Below are positions 8,583 through 17,863 of a stretch of DNA of 64,000 bases, piece by piece; the stretch's first letter is position 1; every line of letters starts with the position of its first letter. The notes beneath the pieces are model-generated. The model saw only the letters and a program-made list of their open reading frames with translations, did not search any database and was not told the DNA's origin. The DNA comes from Pseudomonadota bacterium (GTDB lineage: Bacteria > Pseudomonadota > Gammaproteobacteria > Steroidobacterales > JBCBZW01), in assembly GCA_039193195.1 (NCBI GenBank), contig JBCCWS010000018.1:1-64000 (forward strand). The letters are read 5' to 3'. The position numbers and the translations under genes are program-made.

Positions 8583-10762
8583 GCGCCAGCGCCAGCAACC
8601 TGCCCGTGGGCCAGCGGTCGGCCAAGGAGACTCCGCCGCCACGCGCGCCTTACAAGCCCCTAAGCGAGAAGATCGCCGATGCGATTCGCGCGGGCGACTA
8701 CGAGCGCTTGGGTGAGCTCTCCCCGTACGCCGGCTGCCTGCTGCCACTGCTGCACGCCTTGGGCTGGGTGACCTGCGATCGCGACATCCTCGAGGCTCTG
8801 CCGCACTTCTCCGACACGGTGGATCTCGTCACCCTGCGCAACATGCTGGTCGAGCTCGGCTACCGCAGCGACCCCCTCGATATCGACACCCACACGGTGC
8901 CGCGCGACATGCTGCCCTGCCTGTTCTCTACCCACCGCGGGCACCTGTATGTGCTAAAGGAGCAGAGCGAGTTCGGGGTGCGCGCCTTCTGCTCGCAAAG
9001 GCGGACCGACGTGCTGCTCGACGCGCCTCTCAAGGGCACGGCATACCTGTTCACCGACACGCACGTGACCCACGCGGTGGTGCCGGAGCGCCCAGACGAG
9101 GACTGGTTCGGCATGCTCCTGCGCCGCTTCCAGGGACTGATCAAGCACTTGCTCGGCACCACCTTGCTACTGAACGTGATCGCCCTCGCCGTGCCCATCT
9201 ACATCATGCTGGTCTACGACCGGCTGATCGGCACCCGCGACGTCACCGCCGTACCAGCCTTCATGCTGGGCATCACCTTCGTACTGGCAGTCGAATTCGG
9301 CTTGCGCTACCTGCGCGCCAAGATGCTGGGCATCACCGGCAGTCGCATCGACTACCTCATCGGCACGGAGACGGTCCGCCAGATTCTCTCCCTGCCGCCG
9401 ATCATGACCGAGCGGTCTACTATTACCTCGCAGCTCTCGCGCCTACGTCAGTTCGATTCCGTGCGCGAGTTCTTCTCCGGTCCCACCGCCAACTTGGTGC
9501 TCGAATCCCCCTTCGTGCTCATCTTTGTGATCGTGATCGGTATCCTCGGCGGTTGGCTAGCCGCCATTCCCCTGCTCGCCGCCCTCGCCTTCGCCTTGGT
9601 GACTGGCGCCGCCCTACCGCGCGTGCGCGAACTCACGCGTCATGCCGGCGCCGCCAAGACCAATCGAGAGCAGTCGCTCATGGAGACACTCAACGGCCTG
9701 CGCGAGCTGAAGTCCCTCGGCGCTGAGGCGATTTGGCACGAGCGCTTTCGTGAAACCTCCGCCGATACGGCTATGGCTCACCTGCGCACAGCGGACGAGC
9801 AGGCCAGCCTGCAGGCGGTGACCACCGCTATGACCAAGCTTGCGGGCACGGTGGTAATCGCCGTTGGCGCCAGCCAGGTGATCGAGGGCACGATCACAGT
9901 GGGTGCGCTGATCGCCATCCTGGCGCTCCTGTGGCGCGTGCTCGGTCCCCTGCAAGCCCTGTGCATGACCTACGTGCGCTTCGAGCAGATTCTCATGGGC
10001 GTTCAGGGCATCAACCAACTGATGCGCTTGAACTCGGAGCGTCACCGCGGACGCTCCGTGATGATCAAGGAAGACTGCCAGGGGGCAATTCGCTTCGATC
10101 GGGTGAGCTTTCGCTACAGCCGCGAGGCGGATCCCGCTCTAATCGGCGTGAGTTTCACGATCGAGCCCGGGGAGTTCGTGATCCTGCGTGGACAGAACAG
10201 CAGCGGCAAGTCCACGATCCTCAAGCTCATCGGCGGCCTCTACGCCGTGCCCAGTGGCACCGTGAGCATCGACGGGGTAGATACACGCCAGTTCAATACC
10301 GATGAGCTACGCCGTCTGATCGCCTACATGCCACAGCACCCGCGCCTGTTCCACGGCACGCTTGCGCAAAACCTGCGCCTGAAGAACATACTCGCGACCG
10401 AGCAGGACCTGCGCGCCGCCTGTGAGGCCGCCGGCGTGCTTGACGATGTGCTGGCGCTGCCCGGCGGTCTGGAGGTGCGCATCGGCGACCACACCACGCG
10501 TGTCCTGCCCAACGGTCTGATTCGGGGCATGTGTCTTGCTCGCACGCTACTACGCCCCTCTCCGATCCTCCTCTTGGACGAACCCACCGCCGGGGTAGAT
10601 CGGGTTCGCGATCGTCAGCTGACCGAACAGTTTCGAAAGCTCAAAGGCAAAATGACCGTGGTGATGGTTTCGAACCGCACCAGCCACGTTGCCTTGGCCG
10701 ACAAGGTCATCGACCTGGCGAACGGCATGATCAGTTCCATCTCAAAGCCAGGCCAGAGCTAA
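8579..10762 (+). CDS. Type I secretion ABC transporter with N-terminal C39-like domain
   Basis: This 727-residue protein has an N-terminal region of about 150 residues resembling the catalytically dead C39-like domain of RTX exporters; no CGxxC-type peptidase motif is visible. A membrane domain (about 165-440) and an ATPase domain follow. Walker A is GQNSSGKST from residue 538. The signature region is LPNGLIRG rather than LSGGQ. Walker B keeps the catalytic Glu668 (LLLDEP), while the switch position is Asn699 rather than His. Its ATG overlaps the stop of the preceding ABC gene, implying coupled translation and a likely heterodimer, which is inference. It is one of three consecutive genes that form an inner-membrane type I secretion unit. 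Confidence 0.85.
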   Translation: MSASASNLPVGQRSAKETPPPRAPYKPLSEKIADAIRAGDYERLGELSPYAGCLLPLLHALGWVTCDRDILEALPHFSDTVDLVTLRNMLVELGYRSDPLDIDTHTVPRDMLPCLFSTHRGHLYVLKEQSEFGVRAFCSQRRTDVLLDAPLKGTAYLFTDTHVTHAVVPERPDEDWFGMLLRRFQGLIKHLLGTTLLLNVIALAVPIYIMLVYDRLIGTRDVTAVPAFMLGITFVLAVEFGLRYLRAKMLGITGSRIDYLIGTETVRQILSLPPIMTERSTITSQLSRLRQFDSVREFFSGPTANLVLESPFVLIFVIVIGILGGWLAAIPLLAALAFALVTGAALPRVRELTRHAGAAKTNREQSLMETLNGLRELKSLGAEAIWHERFRETSADTAMAHLRTADEQASLQAVTTAMTKLAGTVVIAVGASQVIEGTITVGALIAILALLWRVLGPLQALCMTYVRFEQILMGVQGINQLMRLNSERHRGRSVMIKEDCQGAIRFDRVSFRYSREADPALIGVSFTIEPGEFVILRGQNSSGKSTILKLIGGLYAVPSGTVSIDGVDTRQFNTDELRRLIAYMPQHPRLFHGTLAQNLRLKNILATEQDLRAACEAAGVLDDVLALPGGLEVRIGDHTTRVLPNGLIRGMCLARTLLRPSPILLLDEPTAGVDRVRDRQLTEQFRKLKGKMTVVMVSNRTSHVALADKVIDLANGMISSISKPGQS

Positions 10763-10765
10763 GCG

Positions 10766-12133
10766 ATGAGCACACCCGTCAACAGTCTCGTCACCCGTCA
10801 GGGTCGCCAGCATGCCGGCATGCCGCGCGCTCGCGCGCGCTACCTGGTGCAGGCACTCTCCCTGGAAGAGCGAGACAACACGAGCCTGATTAGCCAGGGT
10901 ATTTTGCTCACCACCGTGCTGATGATCGGACTGATCGTTTGGTCCGCTTTCACGGAGGTGAACGAAATCGCGCGCACCTCCGGCGAGGTGGTGCCGGCGG
11001 GTCTAGTGCAGTCGATTCAACACCTTGAGGGCGGCATCGTGGCCGAGCTTCAAGTGAGCAACGGCGCGAGCGTGCAGGCCGGGGACGTGCTCCTGCAGAT
11101 CGCCGACGCGGGCGCGCGCAGCGAGCTTGCCCAGCTGGCCACGCGACGGGCCTCTCTGGATCTTCGCCTACGCCGCCTCGACGCGCTCATGGCGGGCAAA
11201 GCGCCGAGCTTCGACGATCTCAAGCCCCCCTACACGGCGGAGATGATCGCGCTTCAGCGGGAGGTGTTCACTACCCAGCGCAGCAGCGGCCTTGCCCAGC
11301 TGCAGCTCATCCGTGCCGAACGCGGGCGCTTGCTCGAAGAACGCGCCGCGAGCGCCGCGCGCGTCGACGCCCTGATGCGCGAGGTTGCCCTCGTGCGCGG
11401 CGAGCAGGAGCGGCAAGAGCTCTTGTTAGCTCGCCAGCTGGTGGCGGCGGCGGACGTGACCAATGTGCGCCTGACCGCCTTGCGCACCCAAGGGGATCTG
11501 CATCAGGCCCAAGGCGAATGGGGATCCCTGCAGAGGCAGATCGAAGCGAGCGAGCAACGCGAGCGCGAGCTTCGCAGCCGACGTCGCGAGAGCTGGAATC
11601 TCGAGCGCGAAGAGGTCAAGGCGAACCTCGATGAGGTCCAGGCGCGCCTTGCTGCCCTGCAGGATCGCACGGAACGCCTAGATCTGCGGGCCACCGTGGA
11701 CGGCGTGGTCCAAGCACTGGCCGTGAGTGGTCCTGGGGCAGTCATCCAACCCGGCCAAACGGTTCTGCAGATCGTCCCGGGCGAGGGTCGTATGCTGGTG
11801 CACGCGCGCGTGTCGCCCGACGACATCGGTCACCTAATGATCGGCCAATCCGTCGACGTGAAGGTGAGCAGTTTCGAGCCCCAACGCTACGGCACGCTGG
11901 TAGGTGAGCTAACACAGGTGTCACCTTCGACCCAGCTAAACGAGGAGCGACAGCCCTACTACGAAGCACACATCGAGCTGCAGCAGCTCTACCTAGGAGA
12001 CGATCCGCAGCAGCACCAGTTGGTGCCGGGAATGCTGGTGCAGGCGGACATCATCACCGGGCGCAAGAGCATCCTCGACTACCTACTCAAGCCGGTCTAT
12101 CGCGGCTTCAGCGGGGCCCTGAAGGAGCGCTGA
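10766..12133 (+). CDS. HlyD-family membrane fusion protein
   Basis: A periplasmic adaptor of 455 residues that should link the inner-membrane ABC pair to a TolC-like outer-membrane channel. A single membrane helix lies near residues 45-65. It is followed by a lipoyl-like half-motif (HLEGGIVAEL then a G-x-x-V-x-x-G-D-x-L segment), a long Arg/Glu-rich coiled coil (about 110-305), the second lipoyl half and a beta-barrel domain. The gene starts three bases after the second ABC gene stops. No TolC-type gene is present in the window, so the outer-membrane partner is probably encoded elsewhere or upstream. It ends five bases before a convergent gene. Confidence 0.9.
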   Translation: MSTPVNSLVTRQGRQHAGMPRARARYLVQALSLEERDNTSLISQGILLTTVLMIGLIVWSAFTEVNEIARTSGEVVPAGLVQSIQHLEGGIVAELQVSNGASVQAGDVLLQIADAGARSELAQLATRRASLDLRLRRLDALMAGKAPSFDDLKPPYTAEMIALQREVFTTQRSSGLAQLQLIRAERGRLLEERAASAARVDALMREVALVRGEQERQELLLARQLVAAADVTNVRLTALRTQGDLHQAQGEWGSLQRQIEASEQRERELRSRRRESWNLEREEVKANLDEVQARLAALQDRTERLDLRATVDGVVQALAVSGPGAVIQPGQTVLQIVPGEGRMLVHARVSPDDIGHLMIGQSVDVKVSSFEPQRYGTLVGELTQVSPSTQLNEERQPYYEAHIELQQLYLGDDPQQHQLVPGMLVQADIITGRKSILDYLLKPVYRGFSGALKER

Positions 12134-12138
12134 TCAGC

Positions 12139-15100
12139 CTACGGTCGCGTGCGACCGCGACCGCGCCCAGGTCGCGTGTTGTGCTGAGAGGAAATGCGTT
12201 CGCCGTCGGCCCGGCTCTGGGTCAGGGTCACACGACCGCGAGACGCCTGCTGCATAGCGCCCGACTGCAGATACCCCAAGGCCTCAGCCGATTCCAGCAG
12301 GTAGGCATCCCAGAAGGCGATACTGGCACTCTGCGCATAGCGAACGATGTCCTCATCGGGGTGCGCACGAGAGCCAGACATCGTGCCGCCTGTGGCGCCG
12401 CCAAAGTCATGGTAGGCACCGTCGATGAAAAGCAAATGCTTTTGATCGCTAGCAGCGTAGACAAAGGGATCGATTCGCCAGCTCACGCCGTCGCCGCCGC
12501 GGCCGGGGTCATTAGACCCCGTCATCACCATCATGGGCATCTGCAGGGTGTCCCAGGCCCGCTCGTCGAGCAGCGCTCCGCGCCCCTGCGGTGACATCAG
12601 CAGGGCGGCGTCCACTCGCTCATCGCCAAGGTTTACGGGGCGTTGCGTGCGCGCGTCGAGGATCTTGGTACCGGCCACCAGCTGCGCCGTGTGCGCTCCA
12701 TAGGAGTGTCCGCCAACCCCGATCCGAGAGCGATCGATCATACCTCTCAAGCCCGGTGCGGCGTCCTCGATACGGTCGAGGGAGTCGAGCATGAGCTGCA
12801 CATCCTCTGGGCGATCGCGCCATTCGCGGAACACCGAAGTGTCGCGCTTGGTCGTTCCCAAGGCCGCGGAGTCGCGGTGGTTCGCCTGCAACACCACGTA
12901 GCCATGGCTGACCCAGTGCTCCACAAGCGGCTGATAGTTCTCGTTCGAGGCCCACGCGCCGTGGGAGAACACGATCAGCGGCCGCGGCTGCCTCGCCGCG
13001 CGCGGGTAGGTCACCCGCACCTGCAGCTGCTTGTTGCGGCGGCGGTCATCGAGGTCGATGCGAGTGAGCACATCGATAGCGTAGGGACCACGGGAGAGCT
13101 TGTAGTAATCCGCGCCATTCCAAGACGTGGCAGCCGGTGGCGGAGTGTCGGCGCTCGATGGGTAGGACCGTGTGTCGGCGAGCGCGAGCGCCGTCGTCGC
13201 GGGGCCGCGCGCGCTCACGTGCTCCTGTCTCGCGCCCTCCCCTTCTAGCCGTTGCGCCTGAAGCCAAGCCAGGGCGTCGGCGTCACCCCCGATATAGGCA
13301 TCGAGGAAAGCCATGACCGACTTCTCGATCTGCACATGGTGCTGCGGATTGCGCGGCCCGGCGGGATACCAGGGGGTCGAGTCCGTGAACGCGTGGTGCC
13401 CGCCTCCTGCAAGGTCTACCAGATACTTCTCATCGGACACTGCTGTCGTGTAGGCAGTGACGCGTACATCAGGATTGCGCTTGACGCCGTCGTACCAGAG
13501 AAAGTCGCGCTCGCCGGCCACCACCAACAGCGGCAGGTCAATGCCCGACCAGGAATCGGGCTGCAGCATGTCACTGCCCTTACCGTTGCCGGCGCGCGAG
13601 GGTTGGGCCAGCCCCAGGGGCACCTGGGGCCCGAGCAACATGATCGCATCCACACGATCATCCCGGCTCGAGAATCGCTGATTGCCGGGTAGCTTGGCCG
13701 TCAAGCCGCCCATGGCCGAGGCGATGGAGGATCCGGCACACTGCCCCGCCGCCACCAGGCGGTCTCCATCCATCCGTCCGCGCAGCAGATCGCTATCGAT
13801 CGCGTCGGCAACCACCTGGTCTATCACGAAGTGCGTGTCGGCTGCCTTCTGCTGCGCGTTGTCCACCGTGTTCAGGCCGCGGAAGTTGTTCCTGGCCACT
13901 GCGGCGTCACTGCCCTGGTGGTTCATGAAGATTACGGCGTAACCATTCGAAGCTAACGAATTTCCTAGGTATTTGTAGGAATCGCGAGACTCGCCGAGCC
14001 CGTGGGAGAACACCACGACAGGCCACCCTTCGTCCAGGGGACTGGCACTAGGCGCGTACACGGTGACGGGAACCTCTCGCCGTCGCTCCCGATCGTAGAG
14101 CGTCAGCCGCTCCTGGCGTGCTGGCAGTACGCCGCTGGCCGGCACGTAGTCGCCGCCGGCGCCGCCTGCCACTCGAGAGGGCTCGTCGCTGCCGGGCCGG
14201 GTCGAGGCCTCCGCGATCCCATCGCTCTCACCTTGCACCTGCCCGTTGGCCAGCGCGGCCAGCGCCTCGCCGTCGCCGCGAAGGTGCGCATCCCAGAACC
14301 ACAGCTCCGAGCGCAATACGTAGCTTTCGAGCCCTGCGTTGACCACCCCCGTAAAGCGGCTGCTGCTATTGCCGCCCTCATCGAACAAGCCGCCAAAGCG
14401 ACCGTCCATACCGTTGACGTACACGAGGTACTTGTCCGGCGGCTGCGAGTAGCGGAAAGGTTCCGTGCGCCAACTCGCCGGGTTACCCGTGCGCCGCGAC
14501 GGAAGCTCCGTACCCGTGATGACCATCATCGGCCGATCGATATCGCGCCAGCTGTTCTCGTCCATGAGGCTGCCGCGCCCCTGCGGCGCCAGCAGCAAGG
14601 CCGCATCGACTTGCGGGTTCGCGTAGCGCTCGCCCGAGGTCGGCGTCGCGCCCACCATCAGGGCCGCGCCGAGGGCGCCGATGAGGTGTCCGCTGGCGCC
14701 GACGGCGTCCAGATCTAGCTTCCCCTCCAGGCGCCGCTCGCGGCGACCGATATCCTGCAGATGATCCAGCACATAGGCGAGATCCTCGGGCCGCTCGCGC
14801 CAATTGGCGAGGGCATCTCGGTTGCCGTCAGAGAGTCGCCCGACGGAGGCATCATGCTGCAGCTCCGCCACCACGTAGCCCTGGCCGGCGAAAAAATCAT
14901 GGTGCGGCTGGTAGGCCTGGTCGCTGCCGGCGAGGTAGGGAGAGAACAGGATAATTGGGAAGGGGCCGTCGCCGAGGGGAAAGGACAGCTTGAGCGACAC
15001 GGCGTCGCGGCCGCGGCCTACCTCGACGGCGCTGCGCGCCGTGCCGTAGCGCGGCGCAGGCAAGGCCACCGGCTGCGCGGCCGTTGGATCGACGGTGCTC

Positions 15101-15453
15101 GCCGCAGCGCTGCGCGCCGGTGGGGCCGTCGCGCGTTGACCTCGCGCCCCGCCACCGCTGTGCGCGCCGCGGCCACGACCGGCGATCGCAGACATCTCCT
15201 CGTAGCTGATGGCGCCGTCGCCGTCGCCGTCAAGGTGCTCGAAGGCGGAGAGCAGGCGCTCGCGGCCGGCGAGTTCTCGGCGCGTCAGCTGGCCGTCGCC
15301 GTTGCTGTCGAGGCGATCGAAGATCATCTGCGGTGACACGCGGCCACCGGCACCACCCTGGGCGCACGCGCTCGATGCGCTGAGCGCACCCACGACCAAC
15401 GTCGCGTACAGAGCGAGCGCCGTCAGTAGGGGCTTTCGGAGCGGATTCGCCAT
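12139..15453 (-). CDS. Secreted EF-hand protein with three alpha/beta-hydrolase domains
   Basis: The 1104-residue product begins with a signal peptide ending near A-C-A-Q. Two EF-hand loops follow (DSNGDGQL and DGDGDGAI, about residues 48-85). Three domains resembling PAF-acetylhydrolase or dienelactone hydrolase come next, at about 135-400, 435-745 and 795-1060, each with the P-x-I/V-x-F-S-H/P strand and a DxH-like late segment. The nucleophile elbows differ: G-H-L-I-G with Leu257, G-Q-C-A-G with Cys572 and G-H-S-Y-G with Ser917. Only domain 3 has a canonical serine hydrolase elbow. Domain 2 could use Cys as dienelactone hydrolase does, and domain 1 is probably catalytically dead. The start has a GAGGAG ribosome site. 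Substrates are unknown; a secreted esterase or lipase-like role is inferred. Confidence 0.8.
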   Translation of the reverse strand: MANPLRKPLLTALALYATLVVGALSASSACAQGGAGGRVSPQMIFDRLDSNGDGQLTRRELAGRERLLSAFEHLDGDGDGAISYEEMSAIAGRGRGAHSGGGARGQRATAPPARSAAASTVDPTAAQPVALPAPRYGTARSAVEVGRGRDAVSLKLSFPLGDGPFPIILFSPYLAGSDQAYQPHHDFFAGQGYVVAELQHDASVGRLSDGNRDALANWRERPEDLAYVLDHLQDIGRRERRLEGKLDLDAVGASGHLIGALGAALMVGATPTSGERYANPQVDAALLLAPQGRGSLMDENSWRDIDRPMMVITGTELPSRRTGNPASWRTEPFRYSQPPDKYLVYVNGMDGRFGGLFDEGGNSSSRFTGVVNAGLESYVLRSELWFWDAHLRGDGEALAALANGQVQGESDGIAEASTRPGSDEPSRVAGGAGGDYVPASGVLPARQERLTLYDRERRREVPVTVYAPSASPLDEGWPVVVFSHGLGESRDSYKYLGNSLASNGYAVIFMNHQGSDAAVARNNFRGLNTVDNAQQKAADTHFVIDQVVADAIDSDLLRGRMDGDRLVAAGQCAGSSIASAMGGLTAKLPGNQRFSSRDDRVDAIMLLGPQVPLGLAQPSRAGNGKGSDMLQPDSWSGIDLPLLVVAGERDFLWYDGVKRNPDVRVTAYTTAVSDEKYLVDLAGGGHHAFTDSTPWYPAGPRNPQHHVQIEKSVMAFLDAYIGGDADALAWLQAQRLEGEGARQEHVSARGPATTALALADTRSYPSSADTPPPAATSWNGADYYKLSRGPYAIDVLTRIDLDDRRRNKQLQVRVTYPRAARQPRPLIVFSHGAWASNENYQPLVEHWVSHGYVVLQANHRDSAALGTTKRDTSVFREWRDRPEDVQLMLDSLDRIEDAAPGLRGMIDRSRIGVGGHSYGAHTAQLVAGTKILDARTQRPVNLGDERVDAALLMSPQGRGALLDERAWDTLQMPMMVMTGSNDPGRGGDGVSWRIDPFVYAASDQKHLLFIDGAYHDFGGATGGTMSGSRAHPDEDIVRYAQSASIAFWDAYLLESAEALGYLQSGAMQQASRGRVTLTQSRADGERISSQHNTRPGRGRGRTRP

Positions 15454-15650
15454 CTTCGGGGCTCTCCTCAGTACAAAAGGTGTTGGAAGGTATGGAGTAG
15501 AACGGCTCAGCGCGCAATTGGTGCACGGCTAGCGTCGCGCAGCCAATGGCATCGCATTGGCAAGCGATGCAACGCCGCGGACGCTGCCCCTGGGCAGACC
15601 CGAAGGGCGAGTAGCACGCTGCGCGTCACCTTAGTTTACCAAGCGGCCCA
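15454..15650. other. Intergenic region with a perfect hairpin
   Basis: No gene is seen between the antiporter and the hydrolase gene. It contains a perfect 7-bp stem, GCATCGC at 15549-15555 and GCGATGC at 15564-15570, with an 8-base loop. No T-tract follows on either strand, so it is a weak terminator candidate for the minus-strand antiporter gene. It also holds the promoter and leader of the hydrolase gene, although no clear -35/-10 pair was found. Confidence 0.35.
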
Positions 15651-17081
15651 CTAGATGGCGGCTGGACGATCCCTGACAGGCTCGCCATTGGCGCCGGTGT
15701 AGATCCGTCCGAACCCGGTGACCGCGGCCACGAGCATGACGGCGGCCAGGAACCAGCCGTGCAGCACGTAGGCCCATACGTCCGTCGGCGGCACGGCCTT
15801 TACGAAGTCGTAGCTTTGCTCGAGGTTACGAATCGTCTGGTAGCCGATCAGGATCCCCCCGCCCCAGGGGAAGATGTACCCGATGGCCGAGGTCACCGCG
15901 TCCAGCATATTGGCGCGCCGGTACGGGTGAAGGTCGAACTTCTCTCCGAGTTCGCGGACGACCGGCGCGGCCGTGATCTCTGCGGCCGTGTTGATGGTGA
16001 TAAAAGAGTTGAGGGAGAACACGAGACCCCAGATCGCAGTCTCCGCTCGCGCCACAGACTCGCCCGCGAAGCGCTTCATGGCGTCTACTATGGCCCCTAA
16101 GGCACCACCTATTTTCATTAGGTGACCGCCCGCAACAATCAGCAAAATCAAAATCGACAGACCGATGTAACCGGTGATCCCATCAACCAGGGCTCCACCG
16201 ACGAGATCGCGCTCTGGATCAATGAACAGAATCGCATCCGGCTCAGACAGGCCGAGACCAAACTGCAAGGCGAGCGCGCACAAGATGCCCCAGGTGAGCG
16301 TGATGATGATGTGCGTTCCCCTGAGGGCGAGGCCTATCACCAAGGCGAAGGGAATCAGCAAAATGAGTCCTTGAGGGGAGGCGGACTCGGCAAACAGGGC
16401 GTTCGCGGCCGCGCGGTCAACGCTGCCGTCACCGCCCCCCAGTAAGACGAACAGCATCAAGGCCGGCACGGCAGCGATAAGAGAGTATTTGAAGCGGTTT
16501 CGCACAACCCCTGGAATATCTGTGCCCTGGGTGGTGGCCGATACCACCGTGGTGTCCGAGACCGGCGCCAAGTTGTCGCCGAAGGCAGCCCCAGAGAGGA
16601 TGGCCGCGAACAGCCAGGTGGGGTCGGCGCCCAGAATGATCCCCGTCGGAAACATCAACGTGCAGAAGGCGACCACGGTGCCATAGCCCGTGCCCACCGC
16701 CGACGCGAAAACGGCGGCGAGGACGAAGGTAGCACCGACGAATGTGCCGCCGGTGGCGTTTGAGACTCCCCCCAGCCACACGAGGCCGTCGACCAACCCT
16801 CCGGCGCGCACGAGCTGCGCAAACATCCCGGCCCAAAACCACGCCATGATGGTGACGGTAGCGACCGGGTTGGCCATGCCCTTAAACAGCTCGTCCGCGT
16901 AGTCAGACCACGCGCTGCGACACAAGAACATGCCGAGCACAAGCCCCAGCAACATGCCAAAGATGAGTCCGTGCTCGCTCGGTGCTCCCGCCACGGAGAT
17001 GGCAACGGCCCACACGACGAAGACGACGATGGGCGCGGCGGCACCCATAGGGCCTGCGAGGAACTGCAGTCGAGCGGTCAT
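15651..17081 (-). CDS. NhaC-family Na+/H+ antiporter
   Basis: A polytopic membrane protein of 476 residues with about a dozen hydrophobic segments. The P-V-S-D-T-T-V-V-S-A-T-x-x-G-T-D segment, preceded by G-A-x-F-G-D-N, is the hallmark of the NhaC antiporter superfamily. Such proteins exchange Na+ for H+ or carry organic acids, so substrate assignment is limited to family level. The frame stays open for 48 codons upstream, but the ATG at 17081 is chosen because CGGAGGTG lies about nine bases before it and the upstream residues are Arg/Pro-rich without membrane character. A 7-bp hairpin (17124-17143) sits just upstream in its leader. Confidence 0.85.
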   Translation of the reverse strand: MTARLQFLAGPMGAAAPIVVFVVWAVAISVAGAPSEHGLIFGMLLGLVLGMFLCRSAWSDYADELFKGMANPVATVTIMAWFWAGMFAQLVRAGGLVDGLVWLGGVSNATGGTFVGATFVLAAVFASAVGTGYGTVVAFCTLMFPTGIILGADPTWLFAAILSGAAFGDNLAPVSDTTVVSATTQGTDIPGVVRNRFKYSLIAAVPALMLFVLLGGGDGSVDRAAANALFAESASPQGLILLIPFALVIGLALRGTHIIITLTWGILCALALQFGLGLSEPDAILFIDPERDLVGGALVDGITGYIGLSILILLIVAGGHLMKIGGALGAIVDAMKRFAGESVARAETAIWGLVFSLNSFITINTAAEITAAPVVRELGEKFDLHPYRRANMLDAVTSAIGYIFPWGGGILIGYQTIRNLEQSYDFVKAVPPTDVWAYVLHGWFLAAVMLVAAVTGFGRIYTGANGEPVRDRPAAI

Positions 17082-17553
17082 AAGGACACTCACCTCCGTG
17101 TAAGGTGCGGCTGGGTAACGGTGCGCCAGCTTACCGGCTGGCGTCCGCAAACGCCTCACGGCTCGACGGAATTCGCCCGTTAGCCGCCATCTCCCGCGGC
17201 GGGGTAGGTGGGGACCTCCTGGCATGCGCGCCGCCTGGGGGTGATGGCGCTACGATATGTCACATCGACTCGGCAGTTACGCGATTGCTGCCAGTTCGGG
17301 TGTAGATGCGTACAATCCGCTCGACGCCCATCGGGGCTGGCGGCAGATGCTGGCGGTAATGTCTTGCGCGCTGCGTGTAACCGTTCCCCGGATACGGGGA
17401 ACACGCTAGGAACGGCGATTTCGCTGCAGCGCGCCAAGTGCGGCGCGTCAAAATAGCGTTGAGAGTGCAGAATTCGGCTTGTTTCGCGAGTTGAGACCGG
17501 CTGAAAGTCGGGGGAAGAGCGGCCTCAAATATGGCTGAATTGAAGCATCATAA

Positions 17554-17582
17554 TTGTTTCATGTTGCTGAAACCGTTATGAT
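17554..17582 (+). promoter_or_regulatory. Predicted sigma-70 promoter of sphingolipid operon
   Basis: TTGTTT at 17554-17559 and TATGAT at 17577-17582 are separated by exactly 17 bases in a locally AT-richer patch. Initiation near 17589 would give a leader of about 275 bases before the acyl-AMP ligase start at 17864. This is sequence resemblance only. Confidence 0.5.
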
Positions 17583-17590
17583 CTTCCGAT

Positions 17591-17720
17591 TAGTCGTTCG
17601 CATCCTCACCTTGCGAACGGCGCCGGGGGAAGGTCGAAGAACGACGTGCCTGGGTGAGGGGGAGACCATCGGGAGCGCTCCACGGGGAGTTTGATGCCAC
17701 GCCGCGAAAGGCGGTGGGGC
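17591..17720 (+). ncRNA. Candidate structured 5' leader with pseudoknot
   Basis: Just after the predicted start site, CGTTCGCA (17595-17602) pairs perfectly with TGCGAACG (17612-17619), leaving a 9-base loop. The loop segment CCTCACC (17604-17610) is exactly complementary to GGTGAGG (17653-17659), which would make a loop-to-downstream pseudoknot. Between them is a small hairpin, GTCG/CGAC (17633-17645). Downstream are the palindrome GGAGCGCTCC and a stem near 17700 closing a GAAA-containing loop. I do not recognise a known RNA family. It may be a regulatory leader of the sphingolipid operon. Confidence 0.35.
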
Positions 17721-17863
17721 GGGATTTCTTGTGATTGGCGCTATTGGGACTCCAACATAACGGTGCCGCAGCGTTGCTGCCCGCCCACGTTTGATCAACC
17801 GCACGCGCGCGGGCCCACGGCCCAGGCGTAAGCGGTTTGGAAGGACCGAGACTTTAGACACTT

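Larger units (their letters stand above)
17082..17863. other. 782-base gene-free divergent region with structured leader
   Basis: No coding sequence is convincing here. The part near nhaC has a perfect hairpin CGCCAGC/GCTGGCG (17124-17130 with 17137-17143). A second hairpin at 17384-17401 has a 7-bp stem around a GATA loop. The right part carries a sigma-70-like promoter at 17554-17582 and then a 270-base leader before the acyl-AMP ligase gene. That leader has several stems and a possible pseudoknot, listed separately. I compared the stretch by eye with 6S RNA, tmRNA, RNase P RNA and common riboswitches and recognised none. Confidence 0.5.

Noticed and set aside
14002-14718. Plus-strand open frames opposite the triple hydrolase gene
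   Set aside because: Low-complexity Arg/Ala-rich translation with no motif, whereas the minus-strand frame has signal peptide, EF-hands and hydrolase motifs.
17226-17863. 6S RNA, tmRNA, RNase P RNA or a known riboswitch in the long gene-free region
   Set aside because: None of the conserved core sequences of these RNAs that I know could be found; only generic stems and the possible pseudoknot remain.
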